This document shows, piece by piece, positions 1 through 8,444 of a stretch of 35,911 bases of DNA. Position 1 is the stretch's first letter. Each line of letters starts with the position of its first letter. The notes below the pieces were generated by a model. The model was not told the origin of the DNA. It saw only the letters and a program-made list of their open reading frames with translations, and did no database searches. Origin of the DNA: Prevotella sp. CAG:1092 (GTDB lineage: Bacteria; Bacteroidota; Bacteroidia; Bacteroidales; Bacteroidaceae); the NCBI GenBank assembly GCA_000436915.1, contig HF994178.1, positions 49,895 to 85,805 on the forward strand. Reading direction: 5' to 3'. Both the position numbers and the translations under genes were made by a program.

Positions 1-3
1 AAC

Positions 4-28
4 CTGCCGCTCATTGTTAGAGCGGCAG
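4..28. terminator. GC-rich hairpin at the left edge
   Basis: A perfect 9-base stem (CTGCCGCTC at 4-12 and its complement at 20-28) encloses a 7-base loop. It lies about 100 bases beyond the yidC stop, so it may end the pyrG-yidC transcript or a gene outside the window. No clear T-run follows on either strand, so the terminator role is uncertain. Confidence 0.4.
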
Positions 29-126
29 CTATCGTTAAGGTTTTAACTATATTCATTATATTAGTAAGTTTATAATCTTACAACATTAAATCGCATTATA
101 TAAATATAGGTATTATATAAAATGGC

Positions 127-2022
127 TTATTTTCTTCTTTGGTTCATCTGCTGCTGACGCATTTCCATTTGCTTCTGCTGCATTTCTTGCAAAGCCTGCA
201 TGCGCGCCATCATACCCGACATCTTGCCAGGGTTCTTCTTGTTCTCCTCATATTTAGCTTCAAGAATCTGAAGAAGCTTTTCGTCGTTGGTAGTCTTGCG
301 GAGCAACCACATGATGGCTGCGCTAAAGAACAACGATACAAAGTAGTAGAAGTTAAGACCTGCAGAATAGTCGTTGAACATGAAGAAGAACATCAATGGC
401 ATGAGATACATCATCCATTGCATCATCTTCATCTGCTCAGCCTGCTGACCCACCATCTGGTCGCGCTGCTGACGCATAGTCATCAAAGTGTAGAGCACGT
501 TGGCAACGCAGAACAAGATACATGTCAACGACAAGTGGTCGCCAATGAGCCAAATATTAGTGTTCCATTCAATGATTGGGTCGTATGTGCTAAGGTCGCT
601 AATCCAAAGGAAGCTTTCGCCACGAAGTTGGATAGCATTAGGCACGAAGTTGAACATCGCAATCCAAATAGGTGCCTGAATAAGCATAGGCAAACATCCT
701 GATAATGGGCTAACACCATATTTGCTATATTCTGCCATCATAGCCTGCTGCTTCTGCATCTGATCTTCAGGCTTGTTGAATTGTGCTGTAGCAGCATCCA
801 ACTTTGGTTTCAACACTCTCATCTTAGCCGAACTCATGTAGCTCTTCTTCACCATAGGGAAAGTGATGAACTTAAGCAAGAGTGTGATAAGAATGAGCAC
901 GATACCCATGTTGATATTCAAACCTGTAAGGAAGTCGAATACGTAGAGTGTGAACCAACGGTTGATGATGCGGAACAAAGGCCAACCAAGGAAAACCAAA
1001 CGCTCCATCTGTAGATCTTTGCCAAAGTTGCATTCCTTCTCCATACGCTGCAACAAACGGAAGTCGTTTGGACCATAGTAGAAGTCAAACTCTGTAGCCT
1101 TCTTACCTGAAGGGTCGAAGAAAGCCTTCATCTTAGCTTCATACTGCTTCAAATAGCCAGAACCCTTTTCTTGAGGAACGCTTGTCATTAGAGCATTTGC
1201 CTCAAAGTCGTTCTTAGCAATCATTACTGCTGAGAAGAACTGGTTTTTGAAAGCCACCCAGTCAATCTTATCTTCAACAGCCTCATCGGTCTTTGCGCTA
1301 GTTTCGCTGAGATTACCTGTTCCACCATCAACATTATGATATGTAAGTGATGAATGACTATTCTCAAACATGAAACCCTTCTCCTGCTGACGACACTTGT
1401 CCTTCCAGTTTACGTCTACACTCTGTGTGCCAGGAGCAAACATGCCTGACATACCATTTGCTGTCATCTGCATGTGGAGCATATAGTCTTTACCGAGCTG
1501 ATAGCTAATGGTGATAGTCTTACCCTCTGTTGCCTGAGCTGTGAAAGTTACGGTAGAGTCTGTAACATTTGAAGGAGTGAAATAAAGTTCTGATGTAGAG
1601 ATATTTGTCTCCTTAACTCCAAAGGTATAGTTGAGCTGCTGATCCTTACCATCGAAGAGAGTAACATTCTTGTCTCCCTTATAATCTTCGAAACCTTTGA
1701 TAACAGCTTTCTCTACAGTAGCACCCTTAGTATTGAACGAAAGCTCAACCTTCTGGTTCTTCAGAGTTACGGTTTTCGACTCACCCTTCAAAGCAGAATA
1801 GAAGAGACGTGTGGTGTCAGACGCAATAGCTAATTTCTCTGCTGCTTCCTTAGCAACTTTAGCCTGAGCCGCTTGAGCCTCAGCCTTCTTTTTAGCTACG
1901 TTGTTAATAGAGTCCTGAACAAAAGCAGCTCTCTGCTCTTCTGCTGAGGGCTGCTGATACCATGTGAAACCAATTAGAACAAGCGCTATTAGCGCAAATC
2001 CAATGATGTTGTTTTTATCCAT
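127..2022 (-). CDS. yidC: membrane protein insertase YidC
   Basis: This inner-membrane insertase, working alone or with SecYEG, places membrane proteins in the bilayer; the Fo subunits encoded at 20035-21996 are typical clients in other bacteria. The 631 residues show an N-terminal membrane segment (about 5-21), a long exported domain (about 60-340) as in Gram-negative YidC, and a C-terminal core with several membrane segments including GCLPMLIQAPIWIAMF. The tail after about residue 575 is rich in Lys, Met and Gln, as expected for a ribosome-facing cytoplasmic end. By my alignment the charged groove residue (Arg366 in E. coli) is Lys384 here, a conservative change. The start codon lies inside the last codons of pyrG (8-base overlap, ATGGATAA), so the two genes are co-transcribed and probably translationally coupled. 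Confidence 0.97.
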   Translation of the reverse strand: MDKNNIIGFALIALVLIGFTWYQQPSAEEQRAAFVQDSINNVAKKKAEAQAAQAKVAKEAAEKLAIASDTTRLFYSALKGESKTVTLKNQKVELSFNTKGATVEKAVIKGFEDYKGDKNVTLFDGKDQQLNYTFGVKETNISTSELYFTPSNVTDSTVTFTAQATEGKTITISYQLGKDYMLHMQMTANGMSGMFAPGTQSVDVNWKDKCRQQEKGFMFENSHSSLTYHNVDGGTGNLSETSAKTDEAVEDKIDWVAFKNQFFSAVMIAKNDFEANALMTSVPQEKGSGYLKQYEAKMKAFFDPSGKKATEFDFYYGPNDFRLLQRMEKECNFGKDLQMERLVFLGWPLFRIINRWFTLYVFDFLTGLNINMGIVLILITLLLKFITFPMVKKSYMSSAKMRVLKPKLDAATAQFNKPEDQMQKQQAMMAEYSKYGVSPLSGCLPMLIQAPIWIAMFNFVPNAIQLRGESFLWISDLSTYDPIIEWNTNIWLIGDHLSLTCILFCVANVLYTLMTMRQQRDQMVGQQAEQMKMMQWMMYLMPLMFFFMFNDYSAGLNFYYFVSLFFSAAIMWLLRKTTNDEKLLQILEAKYEENKKNPGKMSGMMARMQALQEMQQKQMEMRQQQMNQRRK

Positions 2023-3631
2023 TTACTTTTTTTTGATTGTCTATTGAGTGTTTTATAAAATCCACAAATAGAGGGTGAGGATGCAATACTGTGCTCTGGT
2101 ATTCAGGATGGAACTGTGTGCCTATATACCAGTTTAGTCCTGGTATCTCAACAATCTCTACGAGATCGCTCTCTGGATTGCGTCCTACACACATCATGCC
2201 AGCTCGCTCGTATTCCTTTTGGAAATCATTATTGAATTCGTAGCGATGACGATGACGTTCCTGAATATGAGTCTTACCATATATATCACATACCCTTGAA
2301 CCTTGTTTTAGCACACATTCGTATGCTCCGAGTCGCATTGTGCCACCCATGTCGGTGATATTCTTCTGCTCCTCCATGATGTCGATGACATTATGTGGAG
2401 TCTTCTCGTCCATCTCTCTGCTATTGGCATCTTTATATCCCAATACGTTGCGAGCGAACTCTATCACCATCATCTGCATACCCAAGCAGATACCGAATGT
2501 AGGTATGTTGTGGGTGCGGGTGTATTTGGCTGCGACAACCTTTCCCTCTATACCACGTTGACCAAATCCAGGGCAGATTACTATACCATCTTGTCCTGCC
2601 AGCTTCTCTGCAACATTTTCATCTGTTAGATTCTCAGAGTTGATGAATGTCAAAACTGTCTTATGGTCGTTGTAAGTTCCTGCCTGATATAGAGCTTCAC
2701 GAATACTCTTGTAGGCATCCTGCAAATCATATTTGCCAACGAGTCCGATATGAACCTCTTCAGTTGCCTTGTCGCGACGTTCCAAGAAGCTCTTCCATGG
2801 ACCGAGAGTAGGCTTTTCGCCTGGCTCTATACCAAACTTCTTAAGCATGGCTGTATCGAGACCTTGGTTTTGCATGTTTACAGGCACCTCGTAGATACTT
2901 GGTAGGTCTTCGCTCTGTATCACGCAATCGAAATCTACGTTACAGAATGCAGCAACCTTTTTCCTTATATCATCGTTTAGATGCTTTTCTGTTCGGAGTA
3001 TCAAAATGTCAGGCTGTATACCCACACTCTGAAGCTCCTTTACGCTATGCTGAGTAGGCTTAGTCTTAAGCTCTCCTGCAGCCTTAAGATAAGGCACGTA
3101 TGTCAAGTGGACATTCAAGGCATTCTTACCGAGTTCCCATTTCAGCTGTCGGATAGCTTCCATATATGGTGCACTCTCGATGTCGCCTATAGTACCACCA
3201 ATTTCCGTAATCACAAAGTCATAGCCACACTTCTTTCCCAAGAGTTTCACGTTGCGTTTAATCTCGTCGGTGATATGTGGAACTACTTGTATAGTCTTTC
3301 CCAAGTAGTCGCCATGGCGTTCCTTATCAATTACTGCCTTGTAAATTCTACCAGTAGTCAGCGAATTCGCCTTTGTGGTTTGAATGTCTGTGAACCTCTC
3401 GTAGTGTCCGAGGTCAAGGTCTGTTTCCATACCGTCCACAGTCACATAGCATTCACCATGCTCGTATGGGTTCAACGTGCCCGGATCAATATTGATGTAC
3501 GGGTCAAACTTTTGGATGGTGATATTGTAGCCTCTTGCTTGAAGAAGCTTACCAATAGAAGACGAAATAATTCCCTTGCCGAGCGAGGAAACTACACCAC
3601 CCGTAACGAAAATGTACTTAGTTTCAGTCAC
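2015..3631 (-). CDS. pyrG: CTP synthase
   Basis: The enzyme makes CTP from UTP, ATP and glutamine, the last step of de novo pyrimidine nucleotide synthesis. Its 538 residues match the usual length. The N-terminal synthetase domain opens with TGGVVSSLGKGI, the nucleotide-binding loop. The C-terminal class I glutamine amidotransferase domain (from about residue 292) keeps the catalytic triad: Cys382 in GICLGMQ, and His508 and Glu510 in QFHPE. It is the first gene of a two-gene unit with yidC, and its own promoter box lies 30-60 bases upstream, divergent from the DUF3078 gene. Nothing unusual is visible in the protein. Confidence 0.98.
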   Translation of the reverse strand: MTETKYIFVTGGVVSSLGKGIISSSIGKLLQARGYNITIQKFDPYINIDPGTLNPYEHGECYVTVDGMETDLDLGHYERFTDIQTTKANSLTTGRIYKAVIDKERHGDYLGKTIQVVPHITDEIKRNVKLLGKKCGYDFVITEIGGTIGDIESAPYMEAIRQLKWELGKNALNVHLTYVPYLKAAGELKTKPTQHSVKELQSVGIQPDILILRTEKHLNDDIRKKVAAFCNVDFDCVIQSEDLPSIYEVPVNMQNQGLDTAMLKKFGIEPGEKPTLGPWKSFLERRDKATEEVHIGLVGKYDLQDAYKSIREALYQAGTYNDHKTVLTFINSENLTDENVAEKLAGQDGIVICPGFGQRGIEGKVVAAKYTRTHNIPTFGICLGMQMMVIEFARNVLGYKDANSREMDEKTPHNVIDIMEEQKNITDMGGTMRLGAYECVLKQGSRVCDIYGKTHIQERHRHRYEFNNDFQKEYERAGMMCVGRNPESDLVEIVEIPGLNWYIGTQFHPEYQSTVLHPHPLFVDFIKHSIDNQKKVNG

Positions 3632-3660
3632 TTTTTTATGTATTTGTGTTTATCATGGTG

Positions 3661-3691
3661 CAAAGTTACGATATTTTTATTATCTTTGCAA
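3661..3691 (-). promoter_or_regulatory. pyrG promoter, Bacteroidetes type
   Basis: Read on the minus strand, TAACTTTG (3661-3668) fits the Bacteroidetes -7 consensus TAnnTTTG, with TTG (3689-3691) 20 bases upstream as a -33 element. It lies about 30 bases from the pyrG start. It is divergent from, and interleaved with, the box for the DUF3078 gene. Confidence 0.65.
3681..3688 (+). promoter_or_regulatory. -7 box for the DUF3078-truA unit
   Basis: TATCTTTG fits TAnnTTTG and lies 19 bases before the ATG at 3708. No convincing -33 TTTG is visible at 19-21 bases. Transcripts from here would have a very short leader. Confidence 0.5.
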
Positions 3692-3707
3692 GCAAAAACA
3701 AAAAAAG

Positions 3708-4964
3708 ATGGTTTCAAGATACATACTGCTATTATTTTCATTTTTTGCTTTGCAAGCCTCTGCCAAACAAGCCTTTAATGAGGAAGAAGATGAAGATGCT
3801 GCTTACAAAATAAAGAATATTCATAAAATGGCAGAAATGCCTCTTACTATTATTGATTCTCTTGCTCCAGAGCAGGAGGCAAGATTATTTATGCCTCTAA
3901 CATTCTATAAAGGTGTAGCCCATAGACTTTTCTCCCTCGACGAGGATGCCGATAGCTGTTCGGCAGCTTTGCTTGATGATGCATTATTAAATATTTATCT
4001 CAAACGTCCTGATCTCATAGAAAGTAAGGAATCAGAGATAGATAAGGTGGCTCCACCTGTAGATACTCGACCAATAGTTGTTGCTGCGCCAATAAGTGAA
4101 TCGAAGCATAATGTAACAGAGGTTAATGATATTATTGAGGCTCCCGAGCCAGAGATCGTATTGCTGAAGCCAAACTTCTGGTCTTTCAAGGGCGACTACT
4201 TCCTTCAGTTTATGCAAAACTATGTGTCGGGCAACTGGTATAAAGGTGGTGAGAAAAACTATTCGTTCTTGGCAAGTGCGATATTAGAAGCCAACTACAA
4301 CAACAAGCAGAAGGTGCGTTGGGATAATAAGTTGGAACTTAAGGTTGGAGCTCAAACAAGTTCGAGCGATACCATTCATAAGGTGAAGACAAACACAGAC
4401 CTTATGCGTCTCACTACTCGCTTGGGATTGCAGGCAACAAGGAAATGGTATTATACCATACAGGGTGTTGCCAGCACACAGATGTTTCGTGGTTTTGGCG
4501 GTAATAGCGACAAAGTGTTGAGCGATTTTCTTTCGCCTCTCACCTTCAACCTTTCTATCGGTATGGACTATAAACCTTCATATTTTAAAGGTAAGTTGAC
4601 TGGTAACGTTCACTTGGCTCCTTTGGCTTATAACCTTAAGTTTGTTGATCGTAAGAATCTTAATACTCGATATGGTATAGAGTCTGACCGTCAGGCACTT
4701 AACGACTTTGGTTCGCAGCTTACTATAGACCTCACTTGGCAGATGTCGAGCATGATTAAATGGCGTTCACGTCTGTATGGTTATACCACTTATGAGCGTG
4801 CTGAGATGGAGTGGGAAAACACCTTCTCTTTCCAGTTCAATAAGTATATTTCTTCTATGCTTTATATATATCCTCGATTCGACGATTCGAAGAAGAGGGA
4901 TAAAGATTATGGATATTTTCAGCTGAAGGAGTATATCTCGTTCGGTTTTGCTTATTCAATGTAG
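3708..4964 (+). CDS. DUF3078-type exported protein, probable outer-membrane beta-rich protein
   Basis: I place the start at ATG 3708 because it begins a clear signal peptide (VSRYILLLFSFFALQASA, cleavage near residue 19) and follows the divergent pyrG promoter; the reading frame is open further upstream but that part overlaps pyrG and its promoter. The mature part starts with an acidic, low-complexity stretch, then from about residue 160 carries the NFWSFKGDYFLQF and GNWYKGGEKNYSF motifs that I associate with Bacteroidetes DUF3078 proteins. The C-terminal half alternates polar and aromatic residues and ends in an aromatic-containing strand (YISFGFAYSM), which suggests an outer-membrane beta-barrel. 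Its function is unknown. It lies 10 bases before truA and is probably co-transcribed with it. Confidence 0.8.
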   Translation: MVSRYILLLFSFFALQASAKQAFNEEEDEDAAYKIKNIHKMAEMPLTIIDSLAPEQEARLFMPLTFYKGVAHRLFSLDEDADSCSAALLDDALLNIYLKRPDLIESKESEIDKVAPPVDTRPIVVAAPISESKHNVTEVNDIIEAPEPEIVLLKPNFWSFKGDYFLQFMQNYVSGNWYKGGEKNYSFLASAILEANYNNKQKVRWDNKLELKVGAQTSSSDTIHKVKTNTDLMRLTTRLGLQATRKWYYTIQGVASTQMFRGFGGNSDKVLSDFLSPLTFNLSIGMDYKPSYFKGKLTGNVHLAPLAYNLKFVDRKNLNTRYGIESDRQALNDFGSQLTIDLTWQMSSMIKWRSRLYGYTTYERAEMEWENTFSFQFNKYISSMLYIYPRFDDSKKRDKDYGYFQLKEYISFGFAYSM

Positions 4965-4974
4965 AATATAAATT

Positions 4975-5706
4975 ATGCAAAGATATTTTATAAATCTTAG
5001 TTTCGATGGTAAGCGATATCATGGTTGGCAAATCCAACCTAATGGTATTTCTGTACAGGAGGAATTGCAACGTGGACTAAGTCTTTTGCTTCGTCGAGAA
5101 GTGGAAGTGATGGGAGCTGGACGAACTGATTCTGGTGTTCATGCTCGAACTATGGTAGCTCATTTCGACAATCCAGAAGCTATCGATGCTAATCAGCTGT
5201 GTTATCGATTGAATAGGGTTATGCCTACAGATATTGCTATTAACAGTATATATCCTGTGGATGAAGAAATGCATGCTCGCTTTTCTGCGACCAACCGCAC
5301 TTATCGATATTTTGTTCATACCAAACGAGACCCCTTCTGTCGTGATTATTCTGTTGAGATGCATTATCCCATCAACTTCGAATTGATGAACGAAGCAGCA
5401 AAGATGCTACTTGATGCAGAAGATTTTAAAGCTTTCTGTAAATCTAACCATGACGCAAAGACCACCTTGTGCGATGTTCGTACAGCCCGTTGGGTGCAGA
5501 TTGATGATAGTCATTGGTATTTCGAGATTTCCGCCAATCGTTTTTTAAGAAACATGGTAAGAGCTGTTGTTGGTACGCTGATCGAAGTAGGAAGAGGCAG
5601 AATGTCGATAGCCAAAATGCGAAGCGTGGTTTATGAAGGTACTCGTTGTGATGCTGGCGAAAGCATGCCTGCTAATGGATTGTTCCTTTGGGAGGTAGAG
5701 TATTGA
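4975..5706 (+). CDS. truA: tRNA pseudouridine synthase A
   Basis: TruA isomerises uridines 38-40 in the anticodon stem-loop of many tRNAs to pseudouridine. The 243 residues have the family layout: an N-terminal half with the catalytic aspartate Asp52 in GAGRTDSGVHA, and a second half with the conserved KSNHDAKTT and FLRNMVRAVVGTLIEVGRG stretches that build the RNA-binding cleft. The length is normal. It starts 10 bases after the DUF3078 stop codon and is followed 59 bases later by a permease gene, so it probably has no promoter of its own. Confidence 0.97.
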   Translation: MQRYFINLSFDGKRYHGWQIQPNGISVQEELQRGLSLLLRREVEVMGAGRTDSGVHARTMVAHFDNPEAIDANQLCYRLNRVMPTDIAINSIYPVDEEMHARFSATNRTYRYFVHTKRDPFCRDYSVEMHYPINFELMNEAAKMLLDAEDFKAFCKSNHDAKTTLCDVRTARWVQIDDSHWYFEISANRFLRNMVRAVVGTLIEVGRGRMSIAKMRSVVYEGTRCDAGESMPANGLFLWEVEY

Positions 5707-5765
5707 TAGAATAATTAAATAAATAGGTAACAAAAAAGTTTTTCAGGAATATACATTATTATAAT

Positions 5766-6683
5766 ATGTGGTTATTATTAGCTTTTCTCTCAGCCACGTT
5801 GCTGGGATTTTATGATTCGTTCAAGAAAAAGGCATTGTCGAGCAATGCCGTGATTCCTGTATTGTTTCTCAATACAGTTTTCTCTTCTTTAATATTTATT
5901 CCTTTCATCATCCTCTCGTATGGTTCTACGACTCTTGAAGGTTCTATCTTTCATGTAGCCTCTGGTGGATGGGAAGTGCATAAATACATCCTTTTGAAGA
6001 GTTGTATAGTTCTCTCTTCATGGCTTGCAGGTTATTTTGGAATGAAACATCTGCCTTTGACTATTGTAGGTCCAATAAATGCTACTCGACCTGTTATGGT
6101 GTTGGTAGGTGCATTGTTGGTATTCGGAGAACAGCTAAACCTTTATCAATGGATAGGTGTTGTTCTTGCTGTTATCTCGTTTCTTCTCCTTAGCCGTAGC
6201 GGAAAGAAAGAAGGTATCGACTTCAAACATGACAAATGGATATATTGTATTGTTATAGCTGCTGTGCTTGGTGCAGTAAGCGGACTATATGATAAATATC
6301 TCATGGCTTCGCCAGAGAATGGAGGTGTGGGACTCGATAAGATGATGGTGCAGAGCTGGTATAATATCTATCAGATGTTTATGATGGGTGCGATGCTCCT
6401 TGTTATTTGGATGCCTGTACGTAAGAAAACAACTCCTTTCCGTTGGGATTGGACAATTATAGGAATATCAGTATTCCTAAGTGCTGCCGACTTCGTATAC
6501 TTCTACTCTTTGAGTCTGCCTGGAGCTATGATTTCTATTGTGTCAATGATTCGAAGAGGTAGTGTGATAGTAAGTTTCTTGTTTGGTGCAGCTGTTTTCC
6601 ATGAAAAGAATCTAAAGGCAAAGTTCGTTGACCTCGCCTTTGTGCTATTAGGAATGATATTCCTCTATCTTGGTTCACGATAA
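5766..6683 (+). CDS. EamA/DMT-family permease
   Basis: This 305-residue protein is almost entirely hydrophobic segments, about ten helices in two similar halves of roughly 140 residues. That is the drug/metabolite transporter (EamA) layout. The first half contains GPINATRPVMVLVGALLVFGE and the second SIVSMIRRGSVIVSFLFGAAVFHEKN; these corresponding 'helix 4, then acidic end of helix 5' motifs support an internal duplication. Members export or import amino acids, nucleotides, sugars or drugs, and the substrate cannot be read from sequence. The gene follows truA by 59 bases on the same strand. There is no clear terminator after it before the dapA promoter. Confidence 0.85.
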   Translation: MWLLLAFLSATLLGFYDSFKKKALSSNAVIPVLFLNTVFSSLIFIPFIILSYGSTTLEGSIFHVASGGWEVHKYILLKSCIVLSSWLAGYFGMKHLPLTIVGPINATRPVMVLVGALLVFGEQLNLYQWIGVVLAVISFLLLSRSGKKEGIDFKHDKWIYCIVIAAVLGAVSGLYDKYLMASPENGGVGLDKMMVQSWYNIYQMFMMGAMLLVIWMPVRKKTTPFRWDWTIIGISVFLSAADFVYFYSLSLPGAMISIVSMIRRGSVIVSFLFGAAVFHEKNLKAKFVDLAFVLLGMIFLYLGSR

Positions 6684-6707
6684 AATGCTATCTGTGGTCA
6701 GAATTAT

Positions 6708-6720
6708 AGGCTTCGTTGGT
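6708..6720 (+). repeat. solo partial copy of the 22-base repeat found at 12396-12483
   Basis: AGGCTTCGTTGGT here shares 12 consecutive bases with 12427-12438 and 12 of 13 bases with 12449-12461. It lies between the permease gene and the dapA promoter. A 12-base exact match is unlikely by chance in a window of this size. Confidence 0.5.
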
Positions 6721-6782
6721 TAACCGTGACAGCTATATTTTACAAAAATCGTCACAGATTAATAATTTTTGTGGGCAAAGTG

Positions 6783-6813
6783 TTTGCATTCTGATATAAA
6801 AACAGTATCTTTG
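6783..6813 (+). promoter_or_regulatory. dapA promoter, Bacteroidetes type
   Basis: TTTG at 6783-6786 and TATCTTTG at 6806-6813 are separated by 19 bases, which matches the Bacteroidetes -33/-7 pattern. The ATG of dapA follows 32 bases later. This is the best-formed promoter in the window. Confidence 0.75.
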
Positions 6814-6845
6814 CACAAATAATTGAAACAATAACATAATTATTT

Positions 6846-7733
6846 ATGGCACGTAATATATTCAGAGGATTAGGTATAGCGTTGGTAACACCATTTACTT
6901 CAGATGGACAAGTTGATTATAAGTCACTTAAACGTCTTGTGGAGTTTCAGATTGATAATGGTGCCGACTTCCTTTGTATCCTCGCCACTACAGGCGAAAC
7001 TCCTTGCCTTACTCAAGATGAGAAGGATAAAATAACACAACTTGTTAAAGATGTTAATCACGGACGACTCCCTATCTTGAAAGGTTGTGGAGGTAATAAT
7101 ACTGCAGCCGTAGTAGAGGAATTGCGTACTGCTGATTGGTCGGGTATTGATGGAATATTGAGCGTATGTCCATACTACAATAAGCCTTCTCAGGAGGGAT
7201 TGTATCAGCACTTTAAGGCTATTGCAGAAGCAAGCCCACTTCCTGTAGTGTTATATAATGTGCCAGGTCGTACGGGTATTAACCTCAAGCCTGAAACTAC
7301 AGTACGTCTTGCTAATGATTGCGAAAACATCGTTGCAGTTAAAGAGGCTTCAGGTTCGTTGGAGCAAGTAGACGAGATAATTAAGAATAAGCCTCAGCGT
7401 TTTGATGTGCTTAGTGGTGACGATGCTTTAACATTCTCGATGGTAGCGAGTGGTGCTGCTGGCGTTATTTCTGTTATAGGGAATGCTCTACCTAAGGAAT
7501 TTTCTCGTATGATTCGTTTGGAGTTCCAAGGTGAGTATGAGCCAGCTCGCAAGATACATCATATGTTTACCGAGCTCTATTCTCTGCTCTTCGTAGATGG
7601 TAACCCTGCTGGAGTAAAAGCTTTGCTTCATGAGATGGGTTTCATTGAGAATCAGCTTCGCCTTCCTTTGGTACCTACTAAGGTGTCTACACTCCAGAAG
7701 ATGGCTGAGATACTTAAATCGCTTAGAATTTAA
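6846..7733 (+). CDS. dapA: 4-hydroxy-tetrahydrodipicolinate synthase
   Basis: DapA condenses pyruvate with aspartate semialdehyde, the first committed step towards lysine and the diaminopimelate of peptidoglycan. The 295-residue TIM barrel keeps the catalytic residues: Lys166 (Schiff base with pyruvate, in VAVKEASG), Tyr137 in LYNVPGRTG, Thr48/Thr49 in ATTGET and Tyr111 in CPYYNKP. It is preceded by a strong promoter and followed after 22 bases by a thioredoxin-like lipoprotein gene, so the two probably share a transcript. The functional link between them is not obvious. Confidence 0.97.
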   Translation: MARNIFRGLGIALVTPFTSDGQVDYKSLKRLVEFQIDNGADFLCILATTGETPCLTQDEKDKITQLVKDVNHGRLPILKGCGGNNTAAVVEELRTADWSGIDGILSVCPYYNKPSQEGLYQHFKAIAEASPLPVVLYNVPGRTGINLKPETTVRLANDCENIVAVKEASGSLEQVDEIIKNKPQRFDVLSGDDALTFSMVASGAAGVISVIGNALPKEFSRMIRLEFQGEYEPARKIHHMFTELYSLLFVDGNPAGVKALLHEMGFIENQLRLPLVPTKVSTLQKMAEILKSLRI

Positions 7734-7755
7734 TAATATCCTAATTTATAAACCT

Positions 7756-8277
7756 ATGTTTAAAACCTACAAAAATGCCACAAGGATATTCTTTGTGGCA
7801 TCTTTTTTCCTATTTACAACATCTTGTGTCTATAAGAAAAGTAGAGCAGTTGTACAGAATGAGCCTATAGAAAAATCAAATGCAGAGTCGAGTCAACATG
7901 CAAAGGTTGACAAAGATGTAGTTAAAAACCTTACTTCGTCGGAGTTTAAGCAACTAATCATGGATTTTGATTCGTCGCCAAACGAGTGGAAGTTTAAAGG
8001 CACGCGTCCTGTGGTTATCGACTTCTATGCTACATGGTGTGGTCCATGTCGCCAAATGGCTCCAATATATAATAAGGTTGCAGAACTATATTTCTCTAAG
8101 GTGGATTTCTATCGTGTGGATGTAGATGAAGAAGGTGAACTTGCTAACTGGATGCAGATTCAGTCTATTCCTACTTTTATGTTTATACCAGCTAAAGGAA
8201 TGCCTACTGTTAGTATGGGTTCTATGGCTGAAAAGGAAATGGAACAACAAGTGGCTGCACTTTTGCATTCTGAATGA
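7756..8277 (+). CDS. thioredoxin-fold lipoprotein
   Basis: The frame is open upstream into dapA, but ATG 7756 starts a proper lipoprotein signal: basic N-terminus, hydrophobic core FFVASFFLF and a lipobox-like TTSC with Cys24. After a flexible linker the thioredoxin domain runs from about residue 60 to 173, with the active site WCGPC (Cys95 and Cys98) in the context VVIDFYATWCGPC and the cis-proline in SIPTF (Pro139). It is likely a membrane-anchored periplasmic thiol-disulfide oxidoreductase. The CGPC centre and overall shape are thioredoxin-like rather than ResA/TlpA-like. Its partners are unknown. It lies 22 bases after dapA and is followed by hairpins. Confidence 0.88.
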   Translation: MFKTYKNATRIFFVASFFLFTTSCVYKKSRAVVQNEPIEKSNAESSQHAKVDKDVVKNLTSSEFKQLIMDFDSSPNEWKFKGTRPVVIDFYATWCGPCRQMAPIYNKVAELYFSKVDFYRVDVDEEGELANWMQIQSIPTFMFIPAKGMPTVSMGSMAEKEMEQQVAALLHSE

Positions 8278-8287
8278 TTTATTACAT

Positions 8288-8307
8288 GGTTATTTCTTGT
8301 AATAACC
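8288..8307 (+). terminator. short hairpin after the thioredoxin lipoprotein
   Basis: GGTTATT (8288-8294) pairs with AATAACC (8301-8307) around a 6-base loop, 11 bases after the stop codon. There is no T-run, so termination would be weak on its own. Confidence 0.45.
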
Positions 8308-8326
8308 AAAATTAACACTATAAACA

Positions 8327-8357
8327 ATTACTTATTGAATAAAAATAAGTAATTTTG
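8327..8357 (+). terminator. AT-rich hairpin before gyrA
   Basis: ATTACTTATT (8327-8336) pairs perfectly with AATAAGTAAT (8344-8353) around a 7-base loop and is followed by TTTG. It may be the main stop for the dapA unit. A TAATTTTG that fits the -7 pattern overlaps its right arm (8350-8357), so it may also belong to the gyrA promoter. Confidence 0.45.
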
Positions 8358-8375
8358 AACCCAAATTAAAATGCA

Positions 8376-8408
8376 AGAACGCCTTAGAACGAAAAAAAAA
8401 GGCATTCT
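8376..8408 (+). promoter_or_regulatory. hairpin in the gyrA leader
   Basis: AGAACGCCTT (8376-8385) pairs with AAGGCATTCT (8399-8408) with one mismatch, around an A-rich loop. It ends 36 bases before the gyrA ATG. It may be an RNA structure in the 5' leader; its role is not known. Confidence 0.35.
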
Positions 8409-8444
8409 CGTTGATTTTGACATAAAATAACCAAGTAATAAATA

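Noticed and set aside
2981..3778. 265-codon open frame antisense to pyrG
   Set aside because: It overlaps the pyrG coding region and the divergent promoters and has no recognisable features.
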